Shown: positions 51,270 through 60,540 of the stretch, piece after piece | Layout of the letters: each line of letters opens with the position of its first letter | Position numbering within the stretch: the first letter of the stretch is position 1 | DNA from: Cellvibrio fontiphilus_A | Lineage (GTDB): Bacteria > Pseudomonadota > Gammaproteobacteria > Pseudomonadales > Cellvibrionaceae | Assembly (NCBI RefSeq): GCF_042646205.1 | Contig: NZ_JBHRTF010000004.1 | Coordinates: 930,001 to 994,000, forward strand | DNA: 64,000 nt | Direction of reading: 5' to 3' | Position numbers and translations under genes: made by a program | The notes under the pieces: model-generated | The model's input: the letters and a program-made list of their open reading frames with translations, nothing else | The model's database searches: none | Told to the model about the DNA's origin: nothing

Positions 51270-51818
51270 ATGCCCTTACCCCTTTTGATACTCATACTGC
51301 CTGTTCTTGAACTTTGGTTGATGATTGAAATCGGCAGTCAGGTGGGCGCTCTGGTAGTCATCGGGTGGCTGTTAGCGATGATTGTTCTCGGTATGAACTT
51401 GCTGCGGTATTTAGGCGCATCAAGCATGTTGCGTTCAGCGCAAAACTTGCGCAGTGGCGCCGAGTTTCCCGCCCAGTCACTCGCGGATAACCTGTTTAAA
51501 GCGCTGGGCGCTGTACTGCTGATAATTCCCGGTTTTCTTAGTGATTTTGCGGCCCTGCTGTGTTTTGTGCCCTTTATCCGGCGGTTAATGTTCAAACGCT
51601 GGCTGGCAAAAATGGCTATCAAAACTGCGACATCGGGCTTTTATACCAGCGGATTCAGGCCGGGGCATTTTCATCAAGACCCATTTCAGAATAGCGATTT
51701 CGCGCAAGGCAATGTTTACGAGCACCAGAGTTCAGCCCATAGCAAATCGCCAAAGTCGGGGGTATTGATTGAACAGTCGCCTGATGCTTCCGAGTCCTCC
51801 GGCTCAAAAAACACCTGA
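51270..51818 (+). CDS. fxsA: FxsA family membrane protein
   Basis: The product is 182 residues. The family start PLPLLILILPVLELWLMIEIGSQVGAL and the G-x-LLIIPGFLSDFAALL segment are clear. E. coli FxsA lessens exclusion of T7 phage by F plasmid when overproduced; its normal role is unknown. Three to four membrane helices occupy the first 125 residues, followed by a polar Ser-rich tail. It lies upstream of groES as in E. coli. A terminator separates them. Confidence 0.92.
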   Translation: MPLPLLILILPVLELWLMIEIGSQVGALVVIGWLLAMIVLGMNLLRYLGASSMLRSAQNLRSGAEFPAQSLADNLFKALGAVLLIIPGFLSDFAALLCFVPFIRRLMFKRWLAKMAIKTATSGFYTSGFRPGHFHQDPFQNSDFAQGNVYEHQSSAHSKSPKSGVLIEQSPDASESSGSKNT

Positions 51819-51836
51819 CAGTTGGCCTAACTTGGG

Positions 51837-51864
51837 AAAATCTGGCGATAAGGCCAGATTTTTT
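51837..51864 (+). terminator. Intrinsic terminator after fxsA
   Basis: AAAATCTGGC and GCCAGATTTT pair around six bases, followed by more T. Confidence 0.93.
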
Positions 51865-51951
51865 CATGGTTGCTGTTGAAATTCCCTCCTCCAACCCCAG
51901 ATAGCTCTCACCGCTTTATTGGTTACCGGTTTCCGGAGTGTTCCTGTAGAT

Positions 51952-51998
51952 CGGTGGCCTAACCGGTGGCCTTGAAACCTTTAAGACCATCCCTATAT
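51952..51998 (+). promoter_or_regulatory. Sigma-32 heat-shock promoter of groESL with tandem CGGTGGCCT repeats
   Basis: The -35 CTTGAAA (51971-51977) is followed by 13 bases and the -10 CCCTATAT (51991-51998), a good match to the heat-shock consensus. Just upstream, CGGTGGCCT occurs twice at a 12-base spacing (51952-51960 and 51964-51972), the second touching the -35. The transcript would start about 75 bases before groES. Confidence 0.85.
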
Positions 51999-52076
51999 GT
52001 CATCAAGCCGGAGCTTGGCGTCGAATAAACCCAGCTCCTTGCTCGTTTAACCTGTTTGTTTAGGAGACAAATATTC

Positions 52077-52367
52077 ATGAAAATTCGTCCGTTACATGAT
52101 CGCGTTGTTATTCGTCGCAAAGAAGAAGAAACCAAAACTGCCGGCGGTATCATTTTGTCTGGCGCTGCGAAAGAAAAGCCGAATCAAGGTGAAGTGGTCG
52201 CTGTAGGTAATGGCCGCGTTTTGGCGAGCGGTGAGCTGCGCCCGTTGGATGTAAAGGTGGGTGACGTGGTTGTGTTTGGTAAATATGCCGGCAGTGACAC
52301 CATCACCATCGATGGCGAAGAGCTGGTGATCCTGAACGAGTCGGACATCAAAGCTGTGCTGGTTTAA
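52077..52367 (+). CDS. groES: Co-chaperonin GroES
   Basis: The product is 96 residues. It caps the GroEL ring. MKIRPLHDRVVIRRKEEE and the mobile-loop segment TAGGIILSGAAKEKP are intact, as is the C-terminal ELVILNESDIKAVL. I start at the ATG at 52077, with GGAGA upstream; an in-frame codon at 52056 would add seven residues not in the family. It forms an operon with groEL, 83 bases downstream, from the sigma-32 promoter. Confidence 0.99.
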   Translation: MKIRPLHDRVVIRRKEEETKTAGGIILSGAAKEKPNQGEVVAVGNGRVLASGELRPLDVKVGDVVVFGKYAGSDTITIDGEELVILNESDIKAVLV

Positions 52368-52450
52368 TTCCGGCGTCAGCATTCGAATTTAATCTGGGGT
52401 CGCTTCTTGCGATCCTACTGAGTTAACAACAGATTGTAGGAAGAAAAGAT

Positions 52451-54091
52451 ATGTCAGCTAAAGAAGTGAAATTTGGTGATAGCGCACGTCAACGTATGTT
52501 GGCCGGTGTAAACATTTTGGCCGATGCTGTTAAAGCAACCCTTGGCCCAAAAGGCCGTAACGTGGTGTTGGAAAAGTCTTTCGGCGCACCAACCATTACT
52601 AAAGACGGTGTTTCTGTTGCTAAAGAAATCAGCTTGAAAGACAAGTTTGAAAATATGGGCGCACAAATGGTGAAAGAAGTTGCGTCCAAGGCATCTGACG
52701 ATGCGGGTGACGGCACCACTACTGCTACCGTGTTGGCGCAAGCCATTGTTAACGAAGGTCTGAAATCTGTTGCTGCGGGCATGAACCCGATGGACCTGAA
52801 GCGCGGTATTGATAAAGCGATCACCGCTGCTGTTAAACACGTGCAATCTATTGCTGTTCCTTGTGCGGATACAAAGTCTATCTCTCAAGTAGGTAGCATC
52901 TCTGCTAACAGCGATACTTCTGTGGGTGAGCTGATTGCAGAAGCCATGGAAAAAGTAGGTAAAGAAGGTGTTATCACCGTTGAAGAGGGCACCAGCCTGG
53001 ACAACGAGTTGGACGTAGTTGAAGGTATGCAATTCGACCGCGGCTACCTGTCACCTTACTTCATCAACAATCAGGACAACATGAGCGTTGAGCACGATCA
53101 TCCGTTCATCCTGTTGGTTGACAAAAAAATCTCTAACATTCGCGAATTGCTGCCTGTGTTGGAAGGCGTTGCCAAGTCAGGCAAACCACTGGTGATTGTT
53201 GCGGAAGACGTTGAAGGAGAAGCGCTGGCTACTCTGGTAGTAAACAACATTCGCGGTATCGTAAAAGTAGCTGCTGTGAAGGCTCCAGGTTTCGGTGATC
53301 GTCGTAAGGCTATGCTGCAAGACATCGCCGTATTGACTGGCGGTACTGTGATTTCTGAAGAAGTGGGTCTGGATCTGGAAAGCGCAACTTTGGAGCACTT
53401 GGGTACTGCAAAACGCGTCACCATGAACAAAGACAACACCACTATTGTTGATGGCGCTGGTAATGCGGACGAGATCAAATCTCGCGTGCAACAAATCCGT
53501 GTGCAAATCGAAGAAACTTCTTCTGATTACGACCGTGAAAAACTGCAAGAGCGTGTAGCGAAATTGGCTGGCGGTGTTGCGGTAATCAAAGTGGGCGCAG
53601 CAACTGAAGTTGAAATGAAAGAGAAGAAAGCGCGCGTTGAAGATGCCCTGCACGCTACCCGTGCTGCGGTAGAAGAAGGCGTGGTTCCAGGAGGTGGTAC
53701 TGCACTGATTCGTGCCGTGGCTGCTATCGCTGACCTGAAAGGTGACAACGAAGACCAAAACGCCGGTATTGCTATTGCACGTCGTGCAATGGAAGCGCCT
53801 TTGCGTCAAATCGTTGCCAACGCTGGTGATGAGCCATCGGTTGTGGCTGACCAAGTGAAGAAGGGTTCTGGCAATTACGGCTACAACGCTGCAACTGGCG
53901 TATACGGCGACATGATTGAAATGGGTATCCTCGATCCAGCCAAAGTAACCCGCACTGCATTGCAAGCTGCTGGTTCCATCGCTGGTTTGATGATCACTAC
54001 TGAAGCAATGGTTGCTGATCTGCCAGAAGATAAACCTGCCGCTGGTGGCCACGATATGGGTGGTATGGGTGGCATGGGCGGTATGATGTAA
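52451..54091 (+). CDS. groEL: Chaperonin GroEL
   Basis: The product is 546 residues, standard for the family. It forms the double heptameric ring that folds proteins with GroES. The ATP site DGTTTATVLA, the KEGVITVEEG region and the C-terminal GGMGGMGGMM tail are intact. The start is the ATG at 52451, with GTAGGAAGA upstream. Codon use is that of a highly expressed gene, with GGT, CGT and AAA favoured. Only one copy is seen. Confidence 0.99.
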   Translation: MSAKEVKFGDSARQRMLAGVNILADAVKATLGPKGRNVVLEKSFGAPTITKDGVSVAKEISLKDKFENMGAQMVKEVASKASDDAGDGTTTATVLAQAIVNEGLKSVAAGMNPMDLKRGIDKAITAAVKHVQSIAVPCADTKSISQVGSISANSDTSVGELIAEAMEKVGKEGVITVEEGTSLDNELDVVEGMQFDRGYLSPYFINNQDNMSVEHDHPFILLVDKKISNIRELLPVLEGVAKSGKPLVIVAEDVEGEALATLVVNNIRGIVKVAAVKAPGFGDRRKAMLQDIAVLTGGTVISEEVGLDLESATLEHLGTAKRVTMNKDNTTIVDGAGNADEIKSRVQQIRVQIEETSSDYDREKLQERVAKLAGGVAVIKVGAATEVEMKEKKARVEDALHATRAAVEEGVVPGGGTALIRAVAAIADLKGDNEDQNAGIAIARRAMEAPLRQIVANAGDEPSVVADQVKKGSGNYGYNAATGVYGDMIEMGILDPAKVTRTALQAAGSIAGLMITTEAMVADLPEDKPAAGGHDMGGMGGMGGMM

Positions 54092-54107
54092 GTCGACCCA
54101 TCGATAG

Positions 54108-54138
54108 TTGCGGCCCCTAGTGGGCCGCAATTGTTTTT
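54108..54138 (+). terminator. Intrinsic terminator after groEL
   Basis: TTGCGGCCC and GGGCCGCAA pair around a five-base loop, followed by TTGTTTTT. Confidence 0.93.
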
Positions 54139-54264
54139 GGCAGATGCTTTTATGAAATCGCTATAGCGAATTTTTAATAAAACCAAAATGATTTAATTGG
54201 TATTATCTGCCCCGTATTTTGAACAAGGCTTGAATTTATACAACCGTGAATTAGGAGAAACATC

Positions 54265-54849
54265 ATGGCTTTTGAACTACCTGCATTGCCTTACGCAATT
54301 GACGCTTTGGCTCCTCATATCTCTAAGGAAACCTTGGAATTTCACCACGGTAAACACCACAAAACTTACGTAGACAAGTTGAATGGCTTGATTCCTGGTA
54401 CTGAATTTGAAGGCAAAACCTTGGAAGAAATCATCAAAACTTCTTCTGGCGGTGTATTTAACAATGCTGCGCAAATTTGGAACCACACTTTTTACTGGCA
54501 TTGCTTGAGTCCTAACGGTGGCGGTGCAGCAACTGGTGCTGTTGCAGAAGCGATCAACAAAGCGTTTGGATCTTTTGATAAATTCAAAGAAGACTTCACC
54601 AACTCTGCTATCAACAACTTTGGCTCTTCATGGACCTGGTTGGTGAAAAAAGCCGACGGTTCAGTTGCGATTGTGAATACCAGCAATGCGGCAACTCCGT
54701 TGACTGATGCTTCTGTTACCCCAATCCTGACTGTGGATTTGTGGGAACACGCTTATTACATTGACTATCGCAATGCTCGCCCAACCTACATGAATGCTTT
54801 CTGGGCATTAGTAAACTGGGACTTTGTAAACGCTAACTATGCTGGCTAA
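54265..54849 (+). CDS. sodB: Superoxide dismutase [Fe]
   Basis: The product is 194 residues. It dismutates superoxide in the cytosol. The metal ligands fit the His in EFHHGKHHKTYVD, the His of NHTFYWHCL, and Asp and His of DLWEHAYYIDY. The Gln in NNAAQIWNH and the overall shape point to iron and not manganese. The start is the ATG at 54265 with TTAGGAGAAA upstream. It is a single gene with its own strong terminator. Confidence 0.97.
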   Translation: MAFELPALPYAIDALAPHISKETLEFHHGKHHKTYVDKLNGLIPGTEFEGKTLEEIIKTSSGGVFNNAAQIWNHTFYWHCLSPNGGGAATGAVAEAINKAFGSFDKFKEDFTNSAINNFGSSWTWLVKKADGSVAIVNTSNAATPLTDASVTPILTVDLWEHAYYIDYRNARPTYMNAFWALVNWDFVNANYAG

Positions 54850-54908
54850 GCAGATCTTATGATGCACCTTATGCATCAGCCCGCCGGTTAGATGTCGGGA
54901 GATTTGAA

Positions 54909-54936
54909 TAAAAACGGGCCTGCGGGCCCGTTTTTA
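54909..54936 (+). terminator. Intrinsic terminator after sodB
   Basis: AAAAACGGGCC and GGCCCGTTTTT pair around a short loop, followed by AT. Confidence 0.95.
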
Positions 54937-54980
54937 TATGGCGGGAAAAGGGCGGCCTATGTTTGTACCTGCAGCTACTA

Positions 54981-54986
54981 TAAAAT
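54981..54986 (+). promoter_or_regulatory. Putative -10 box of the gene at 55056
   Basis: TAAAAT (with TATAAA one step earlier) is followed by GCGCCC 70 bases before the start. There is no clear -35. Confidence 0.35.
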
Positions 54987-55055
54987 GCGCCCACTCGATA
55001 ATCGATTTTCAAAATCCATTTATTCCACTGACCCATCGTTAAGGTAACTGTTGTT

Positions 55056-55841
55056 ATGGAGCGCAGAGAACCCACATTATCCACTGGTGCTGTGTCAGAG
55101 CCAGCCGAACCTGTTGTGCGTCGCCAACAATCTGCCCAGCGGGATCAAGACGACGACTTTCTTTCCAGTCGCCCGGCGCGTAAGGCAGCCCCTGCACCAA
55201 GTTATGCGGGGCCAGCTCCAACCACCAGTAGTTTGCCCCTGGTCGCATTGGTTATAGCCTTGGTTGCGGTTGCTGCTGCAGGTTTTTTAGGGTGGCAGTT
55301 ATTTCAAGCGCAAGCCATGCTGAAGCAGGCGGATACTCGTATCCAGGGGTTGGAGCAGCAACTGAGCCTGACATCTGAGGAGTCCAGTGCATCGGTAGTA
55401 ACTTTACAATCCAATCTGAAAAAAATGGATGGCGAATTGCGTCGTGTTGCCGGTTTGGTTGAAGTCAATCGCAAAGCGATTGCAGCGGCCAACGAAAAAA
55501 CGACTGCCGTTGGGCGTGACGCTGCCAATGCACAAAAAGCAGCGACTGAAGCGAAAACGGCAACGGCTTCGCTCAAGCAAGAATTAGCCGCAAACAAAAC
55601 TGTGGCAGATGCTGCTGCTGCAAAAATTGATGGTATGGCAAACAGTGTGAGCCAACAATCAAAGAGTGTTCAGGAGTTGGAAGAGCAGCTCAACAAAATG
55701 TCGCTGGAGATGACCGCTCTGGATAGTCTGGCTGCACGTGTGCGCAACAACGATGAGGCAATCGCGGCTATCGATGATTTCCGTCGCAGCACGAATCGCG
55801 AGCTACTGCAGATTAAACAACAGCTGGGCGCCAAACCTTAA
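55056..55841 (+). CDS. Single-pass membrane protein with long coiled coil, unknown
   Basis: The product is 261 residues. I do not recognise the family. The first 65 residues are polar and Pro/Ala-rich and would be cytoplasmic. One membrane helix lies at about 67-88 (LVALVIALVAVAAAGFLGWQLF). The remaining 170 residues are heptad-like, rich in Ala, Lys, Gln and Glu with no Cys, fitting a long periplasmic coiled coil. The start is the ATG at 55056 with AAGG 11 bases upstream. It is transcribed alone after sodB and ended by a bidirectional terminator. It might brace the envelope or hold a partner; there is no direct evidence. Confidence 0.75.
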   Translation: MERREPTLSTGAVSEPAEPVVRRQQSAQRDQDDDFLSSRPARKAAPAPSYAGPAPTTSSLPLVALVIALVAVAAAGFLGWQLFQAQAMLKQADTRIQGLEQQLSLTSEESSASVVTLQSNLKKMDGELRRVAGLVEVNRKAIAAANEKTTAVGRDAANAQKAATEAKTATASLKQELAANKTVADAAAAKIDGMANSVSQQSKSVQELEEQLNKMSLEMTALDSLAARVRNNDEAIAAIDDFRRSTNRELLQIKQQLGAKP

Positions 55842-55866
55842 TTTCTGTTTTTTATTTGTATGCACT

Positions 55867-55899
55867 AAAACACCCGGCTCAGTCCGGGTGTTTTGTTAT
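55867..55899. terminator. Bidirectional terminator before the TorF-like gene
   Basis: AAAACACCCGG pairs with CCGGGTGTTTT around six bases. Confidence 0.92.
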
Positions 55900-55915
55900 T
55901 GATCTGCAGATTTTA

Positions 55916-56602
55916 TTAAAAAGACCAACCGACACCTGCTACAACCCTGGCTTCATCGGTTTCAGATTCCGGCATAGTTGTTTCGTGTAGGCTCAAGCTC
56001 CACTGTAAACCAATCATTTCTTTTTCCGCCCGCACAAAATAGTGCAGGTAATCAGACTCACCTAAAATAGAGTAGCGATTTTTATCATCCGTTGCGGCGT
56101 AATCAGCGCCTAACGTCAGGTTGAAAAAATGACTAATGGAAAATTGTCTGGATGCTTGTACAACGGTGTAACCCGCACCGCTGCCGAAGTAATCCCAGGA
56201 GTAATGAAGGCCGAGATTAATTAGCGGCGTACTGAGCAGCGTATAAATTTCGTTGTATTTATAGTCATCGCTGATATCAGCACCTTCATAAAAAAACTGT
56301 GCGACGCCTGCATCTAGCGAATATCCCTCATTAATGCTCATGCTATAGCCAGCATAAATGCCCATTTCTGTGTCTGTGCCTTCACCGAAGTCAACCTGCG
56401 ATGCCCAACCACTGAGGTATAAGCCTGACTCGCCTGACCAAGTCGTAGTAATTTGCACCGCCGGTTCATCCAGAGTTTGCGATAAACCGTAGGAGAGATA
56501 GTTGCTCATCAAAGATATTTTTCCTGACACTGCAGCGTGAACAGGTTGTGCAGTCACCGCCAGCAACACAGAAAAGCTTGCCAAACCTTTCATTATTTTC
56601 AT
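55916..56602 (-). CDS. TorF-family putative porin
   Basis: The product is 228 residues. A signal peptide (about 1-23, ending VHAA) is followed by alternating beta strands and a C-terminal Phe (VVAGVGWSF). The segment KISLMSNYLSYGLSQTLDEPAVQ and the later VDFGEGTDTEMGIYAGY match the TIGR02001 (TorF) family that I recall. These are small outer-membrane proteins of uncertain role. It lies 39 bases downstream of the chemoreceptor gene on the same strand and is likely cotranscribed with it. Confidence 0.75.
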   Translation of the reverse strand: MKIMKGLASFSVLLAVTAQPVHAAVSGKISLMSNYLSYGLSQTLDEPAVQITTTWSGESGLYLSGWASQVDFGEGTDTEMGIYAGYSMSINEGYSLDAGVAQFFYEGADISDDYKYNEIYTLLSTPLINLGLHYSWDYFGSGAGYTVVQASRQFSISHFFNLTLGADYAATDDKNRYSILGESDYLHYFVRAEKEMIGLQWSLSLHETTMPESETDEARVVAGVGWSF

Positions 56603-56641
56603 TGCTACATCTCCTATCAGTTAAAAGTAACTGCCTGTCTG

Positions 56642-58750
56642 TTAACAACGTAATTGTGATAAGTGGCCATCAATGTCCTGGGTGATTTTGTCTACGCTGC
56701 CACTGGCGGAAAACACACTCTGTGATAGACGTTCAAGCTCTTGGGTCGCATCGCCGATGGCAGAAATGTTGCGATTAATTTCTTCGGTAACTTGATTTTG
56801 TTCCTCTGCCGCCGCCGCCACTTGATAGGCGCTATCGGTAATGGAATTAATTCCCTGGGTTGCTGTAGTCAAGCGCTCATAGGCATGTTCTGCTTCAGAA
56901 AGTGTGTCACCAACGCGCTGGGTGTTTTGATTGATTTGCACAACCGTTTGGTCAACTTGTTGCTGTAGCCCTTGAATTAAATTTTTAATCTCTTCTGTGG
57001 ATTGTTGGGTGCGCGCTGCGAGTGAGCGAACTTCATCCGCCACTACCGCAAAACCTCGCCCCTGCTCACCGGCACGTGCTGCTTCAATAGCGGCATTCAA
57101 AGCAAGGAGGTTGGTTTGCGCTGCGATGCTCTGAATTACATCGGTAATGCCGCTAATTCGATGGCTGCTTTCCGCCACGCGCTGGATATTTTGACTGGAG
57201 TTGGAAAAGTCCGTGGCCACACCTTTAAATTCTTCCAACGTGCGCTGGAATAAATCGCGGGCATTATTAATTTCTTTCACTGATGCTTGTGAATCGCTTG
57301 AGGTGTTGCTGGCGAGCTTGGCGACTTCATTTGCCGTCGCCGACATTTCATGAATGGCAGTCATAATATTTTGAATTTGCTCAACTTGTATTTCCGTGGC
57401 TGAGCGAGTGTTTTTAGAGGTTCCGGTCAAGCTATTACTTTGCTCTTTCAAACGAATCGAATCGGCTTTTAGCGCGAGTATCATGGCGCGCAATTTTTCA
57501 GTGAAATCATTAAAACCATCGGCCATATCAATTAATTCACGGTCATTGGATGGAATTAATTTGCGCGTGAGGTCGCCATCGGAACTCGCCAGATCGCGCA
57601 TCATTTCACTCATGTTGACAATAGGTTGAGTGGATTTTTTGATCCAGAAAGACACGACTGCTACAAATACCACGAGCAAAATAATGGCGAGTCCAATCAT
57701 ATTGCGAGCAGTCGAGACACTGCTTTCTTGCATCGACTGGCTTAGTTCATCCACTACCTGATAAGCGATTGACGAAGGTGTGACTATAACCATGCGCCAT
57801 TCAGTGGCGACAGCATCAGCTTTGATTGGTTGGATGGTAATGATCTGATCCTGGTGAATAAATTGATTGCTGTTGTTAGCTTCCAATACTCCGAAGAGTG
57901 CCGGGTCTCCGGCTTGCAGTGGTTTGCCAACAAATTCCGGGTGCAAGCTGCTGGCGACTACCGTGTTGCGTGGGCTGAGCAAATACATACTGGTTTGGCC
58001 GTTATAAAGACTGGCCGATTGCGCAACTAAATTAGTTTGTAATACGGGCAAATCTATATCTATACCGGCAACGCCGCGAAATTGGTTATTTGCCAGCACC
58101 GGGGCTACCAGTGAGGTTAGTAGTACTTGTTTGCCGGGCGTAACTTCGTAGAGGTAGGGTTCCATCAAACAAGGTTTGCGATTATCGCGACTACAGAGAT
58201 ACCACTCGGCTTTGCGCAAACCATTGGTGTCCAGCGTTGCATCGTATTGATCGGCATAGCTCACTTGGCTGAATACAGGGCCACTGCTTTCTGCAACCCA
58301 ATAAATTCCCATGCTGCCTGTTTCTGAACTGTAATTGGTATCACCCAGAAATTCGCTGTCGCGGTTGTCGTAGCCGTTAGTATCAAATTGCGCATATATA
58401 GATGAGGCCGAAGGTGTTGCCACAAGCATATCAAACGCCATTTGTTTCACTTGGGCGCGCGACAAGGGGGTTCCGCTACCATGTGCAGTGCCACTTAAGA
58501 TGCTGGCCAAATGAAGTGCGACATCAAAGTTTCGGTTGAGGAGCGAGCTGGTTTCCAATGCGCTTACCTGTGCAATTTCCAGCAGGCGATGATTAATCGT
58601 TTCTTTCATGGAGGCTTCGCTGCGGGCGATGGATTCCCGGGCGTTATTAGACATGGATTTCCAGGCAACAAAACTGAGGGTGCCCATGCTAAAAGCGAGA
58701 ATGAGTGCAACGCTCAAGCTGAGTTTGAAACGAAGAGATAAAGCGTTCAT
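56642..58750 (-). CDS. Methyl-accepting chemotaxis protein with Cache-type sensor
   Basis: The product is 702 residues. Membrane helices lie at about 9-29 and 345-367, with a periplasmic domain of about 315 residues that fits a dCache sensor, although I cannot name the ligand. A HAMP domain (about 368-420) is followed by the signalling domain. Its tip is the conserved AAIEAARAGEQGRGFAVVADEVRSLA. No CheB/CheR pentapeptide is at the C-terminus. The start is the ATG at 58750. Confidence 0.95.
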   Translation of the reverse strand: MNALSLRFKLSLSVALILAFSMGTLSFVAWKSMSNNARESIARSEASMKETINHRLLEIAQVSALETSSLLNRNFDVALHLASILSGTAHGSGTPLSRAQVKQMAFDMLVATPSASSIYAQFDTNGYDNRDSEFLGDTNYSSETGSMGIYWVAESSGPVFSQVSYADQYDATLDTNGLRKAEWYLCSRDNRKPCLMEPYLYEVTPGKQVLLTSLVAPVLANNQFRGVAGIDIDLPVLQTNLVAQSASLYNGQTSMYLLSPRNTVVASSLHPEFVGKPLQAGDPALFGVLEANNSNQFIHQDQIITIQPIKADAVATEWRMVIVTPSSIAYQVVDELSQSMQESSVSTARNMIGLAIILLVVFVAVVSFWIKKSTQPIVNMSEMMRDLASSDGDLTRKLIPSNDRELIDMADGFNDFTEKLRAMILALKADSIRLKEQSNSLTGTSKNTRSATEIQVEQIQNIMTAIHEMSATANEVAKLASNTSSDSQASVKEINNARDLFQRTLEEFKGVATDFSNSSQNIQRVAESSHRISGITDVIQSIAAQTNLLALNAAIEAARAGEQGRGFAVVADEVRSLAARTQQSTEEIKNLIQGLQQQVDQTVVQINQNTQRVGDTLSEAEHAYERLTTATQGINSITDSAYQVAAAAEEQNQVTEEINRNISAIGDATQELERLSQSVFSASGSVDKITQDIDGHLSQLRC

Positions 58751-58960
58751 AGGCGATTAATTCCTTCAACGATGGCACTTAATTTAGCCTAGTTGCTGGT
58801 TGTTGAATTGGCTACTTTTTCGCCGGATAAAGTCCGGCACCGGAACGCCAGTGGCGGGTTTGATGGTGTAGAATTGGCATCACTTTTTGTTCTGCAATTT
58901 ACTCGTCAACGCTTTAACCCAACGGATCAGTAAAGCTGATTCATAACAAGAGATGCGCTT
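58751..58960. other. Intergenic region between the chemoreceptor and fumarase genes
   Basis: The 210 bases hold the divergent control regions. A TAGAAT -10-like sequence is at 58869-58874, but no matching -35 is seen. Nothing else stands out. Confidence 0.4.
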
Positions 58961-60481
58961 ATGCCAACCGTGATTCGCCAGCAAGACCTGATCGACAGCG
59001 TCGCCGATGCGCTGCAATTTATCTCCTACTACCACCCCGTGGATTTCATCCAAGCCGTGCACAAAGCCTACGAGCGCGAAGCTAACAAAGCCGCTAAAGA
59101 TGCCATGGCGCAAATTCTGATTAACTCGCGCATGTGCGCTATGGGCCATCGCCCCATCTGCCAGGACACCGGCATAGTGACTGTGTTTGTTACCGTGGGT
59201 ATGGATGTGCAGTGGGACGCACAAATGAGCCTGACCGATATGGTTAACGAAGGTGTGCGCCGCGCTTACAACAACCCCGACAATGTGCTGCGTGCATCCA
59301 TCCTCGCTGACCCGGATGGCGCGCGCAAAAACACGGGCGACAACACGCCCGCCATCATCCACTACAACATAGTGCCGGGTAATACCGTGGACGTGCATGT
59401 GGCGGCTAAAGGTGGCGGCTCTGAAGCCAAAACCAAATTTGCGATGCTGAACCCCTCGGATTCCGTGGTGGATTGGGTGCTCAAAGTGGTGCCGGAAATG
59501 GGTGCGGGTTGGTGCCCGCCGGGCATGTTGGGTATCGGCATTGGCGGTACGGCAGAAAAAGCCATGCTGCTCGCCAAAGAAGCGCTATTGGAGCCGGTGG
59601 ATATTCAAGAGCTACAGGCACGTGGAGCAAGCAATCGCGCAGAAGAATTGCGCATTGAGCTGTACGACAAGGTGAACCGTTTGGGCATTGGCGCCCAAGG
59701 CCTGGGTGGTTTGACTACCGTGGTGGACATCAAAGTCAAAGATTACCCTACCCACGCCGCCAACAAAGCGGTAGCGATCATTCCCAACTGCGCCGCCACG
59801 CGCCATGCGCATTTTGTATTGGATGGTTCAGGCCCGGCGTTCCAAACACCGCCATCGCTGGAAGACTATCCGGATATTACCTGGGAAGTGGGCGACAGCG
59901 TGCGTCGCGTGAATTTGGACACTATCAAGCCCGAAGACGTACAAGAGTGGAAAACCGGCGAGACGATTTTGCTCTCCGGCAAAATGCTTACCGGTCGCGA
60001 TGCTGCCCATAAAAAGATGACAGACCTGCTCGCAAAAGGCGAAGCGCTGCCAGTGAGCATGAAAGGGCGCTTCATTTATTACGTTGGCCCGGTTGACCCG
60101 GTGCGCGACGAAGTCGTTGGCCCAGCCGGCCCCACCACCGCCACGCGTATGGATAAATTTACCCGCACCATGCTGGAGCAAACCGGTTTGCTGGGCATGA
60201 TTGGTAAATCCGAGCGCGGCCCGGCGGCAATTGAGGCGATTCGCGATAATAAATCTGTGTACCTTATGGCGGTTGGCGGTGCGGCTTATTTAGTAGCGCA
60301 GGCGATCAAGTCGGCCAAGGTGCTGGGTTTCCCTGAGTTGGGAATGGAAGCGATTTACGAATTTGATGTGAAAGACATGCCGGTGACTGTCGCGGTGGAT
60401 TCGCGCGGTGAATCGGTACACACCACTGGCCCGCAAATTTGGAAAGCCAAGATCGAAGAAGGCGTGGTTGCGGTGCGATAA
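58961..60481 (+). CDS. Fumarate hydratase, class I (iron-sulfur)
   Basis: The product is 506 residues, the single-polypeptide form like E. coli FumA and FumB. It hydrates fumarate to malate in the citric acid cycle and carries a [4Fe-4S] cluster. Candidate cluster cysteines are Cys67 (PICQDTG), one in IPNCAATRH and one in the MGAGWCPPG region. The C-terminal beta domain has VGPAGPTTATRMDKFT, GMIGKSERG and GGAAYLVAQAI. It is unlike class II FumC. GC is higher than in the flanking genes. A strong terminator follows. Confidence 0.96.
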   Translation: MPTVIRQQDLIDSVADALQFISYYHPVDFIQAVHKAYEREANKAAKDAMAQILINSRMCAMGHRPICQDTGIVTVFVTVGMDVQWDAQMSLTDMVNEGVRRAYNNPDNVLRASILADPDGARKNTGDNTPAIIHYNIVPGNTVDVHVAAKGGGSEAKTKFAMLNPSDSVVDWVLKVVPEMGAGWCPPGMLGIGIGGTAEKAMLLAKEALLEPVDIQELQARGASNRAEELRIELYDKVNRLGIGAQGLGGLTTVVDIKVKDYPTHAANKAVAIIPNCAATRHAHFVLDGSGPAFQTPPSLEDYPDITWEVGDSVRRVNLDTIKPEDVQEWKTGETILLSGKMLTGRDAAHKKMTDLLAKGEALPVSMKGRFIYYVGPVDPVRDEVVGPAGPTTATRMDKFTRTMLEQTGLLGMIGKSERGPAAIEAIRDNKSVYLMAVGGAAYLVAQAIKSAKVLGFPELGMEAIYEFDVKDMPVTVAVDSRGESVHTTGPQIWKAKIEEGVVAVR

Positions 60482-60505
60482 ACAACCGTTTTCTTGATTG
60501 TTTTA

Positions 60506-60540
60506 CAAAACGGCAGCCTTTGGGCTGCCGTTTTGCTTTT
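60506..60540 (+). terminator. Intrinsic terminator after fumarase
   Basis: CAAAACGGCAGCC and GGCTGCCGTTTTG pair around TTTG, followed by CTTTT. Confidence 0.95.

Noticed and set aside
53177..54130. A 317-codon open frame on the minus strand opposite groEL
   Set aside because: It lies wholly within the highly expressed groEL, reads as Ser/His/Phe-rich low-complexity protein, and has no family resemblance; it is a shadow of groEL codon bias.
58880..59398. A 172-codon open frame opposite the start of fumarase
   Set aside because: His/Val-rich antisense frame of a conserved gene; no homology recognised.
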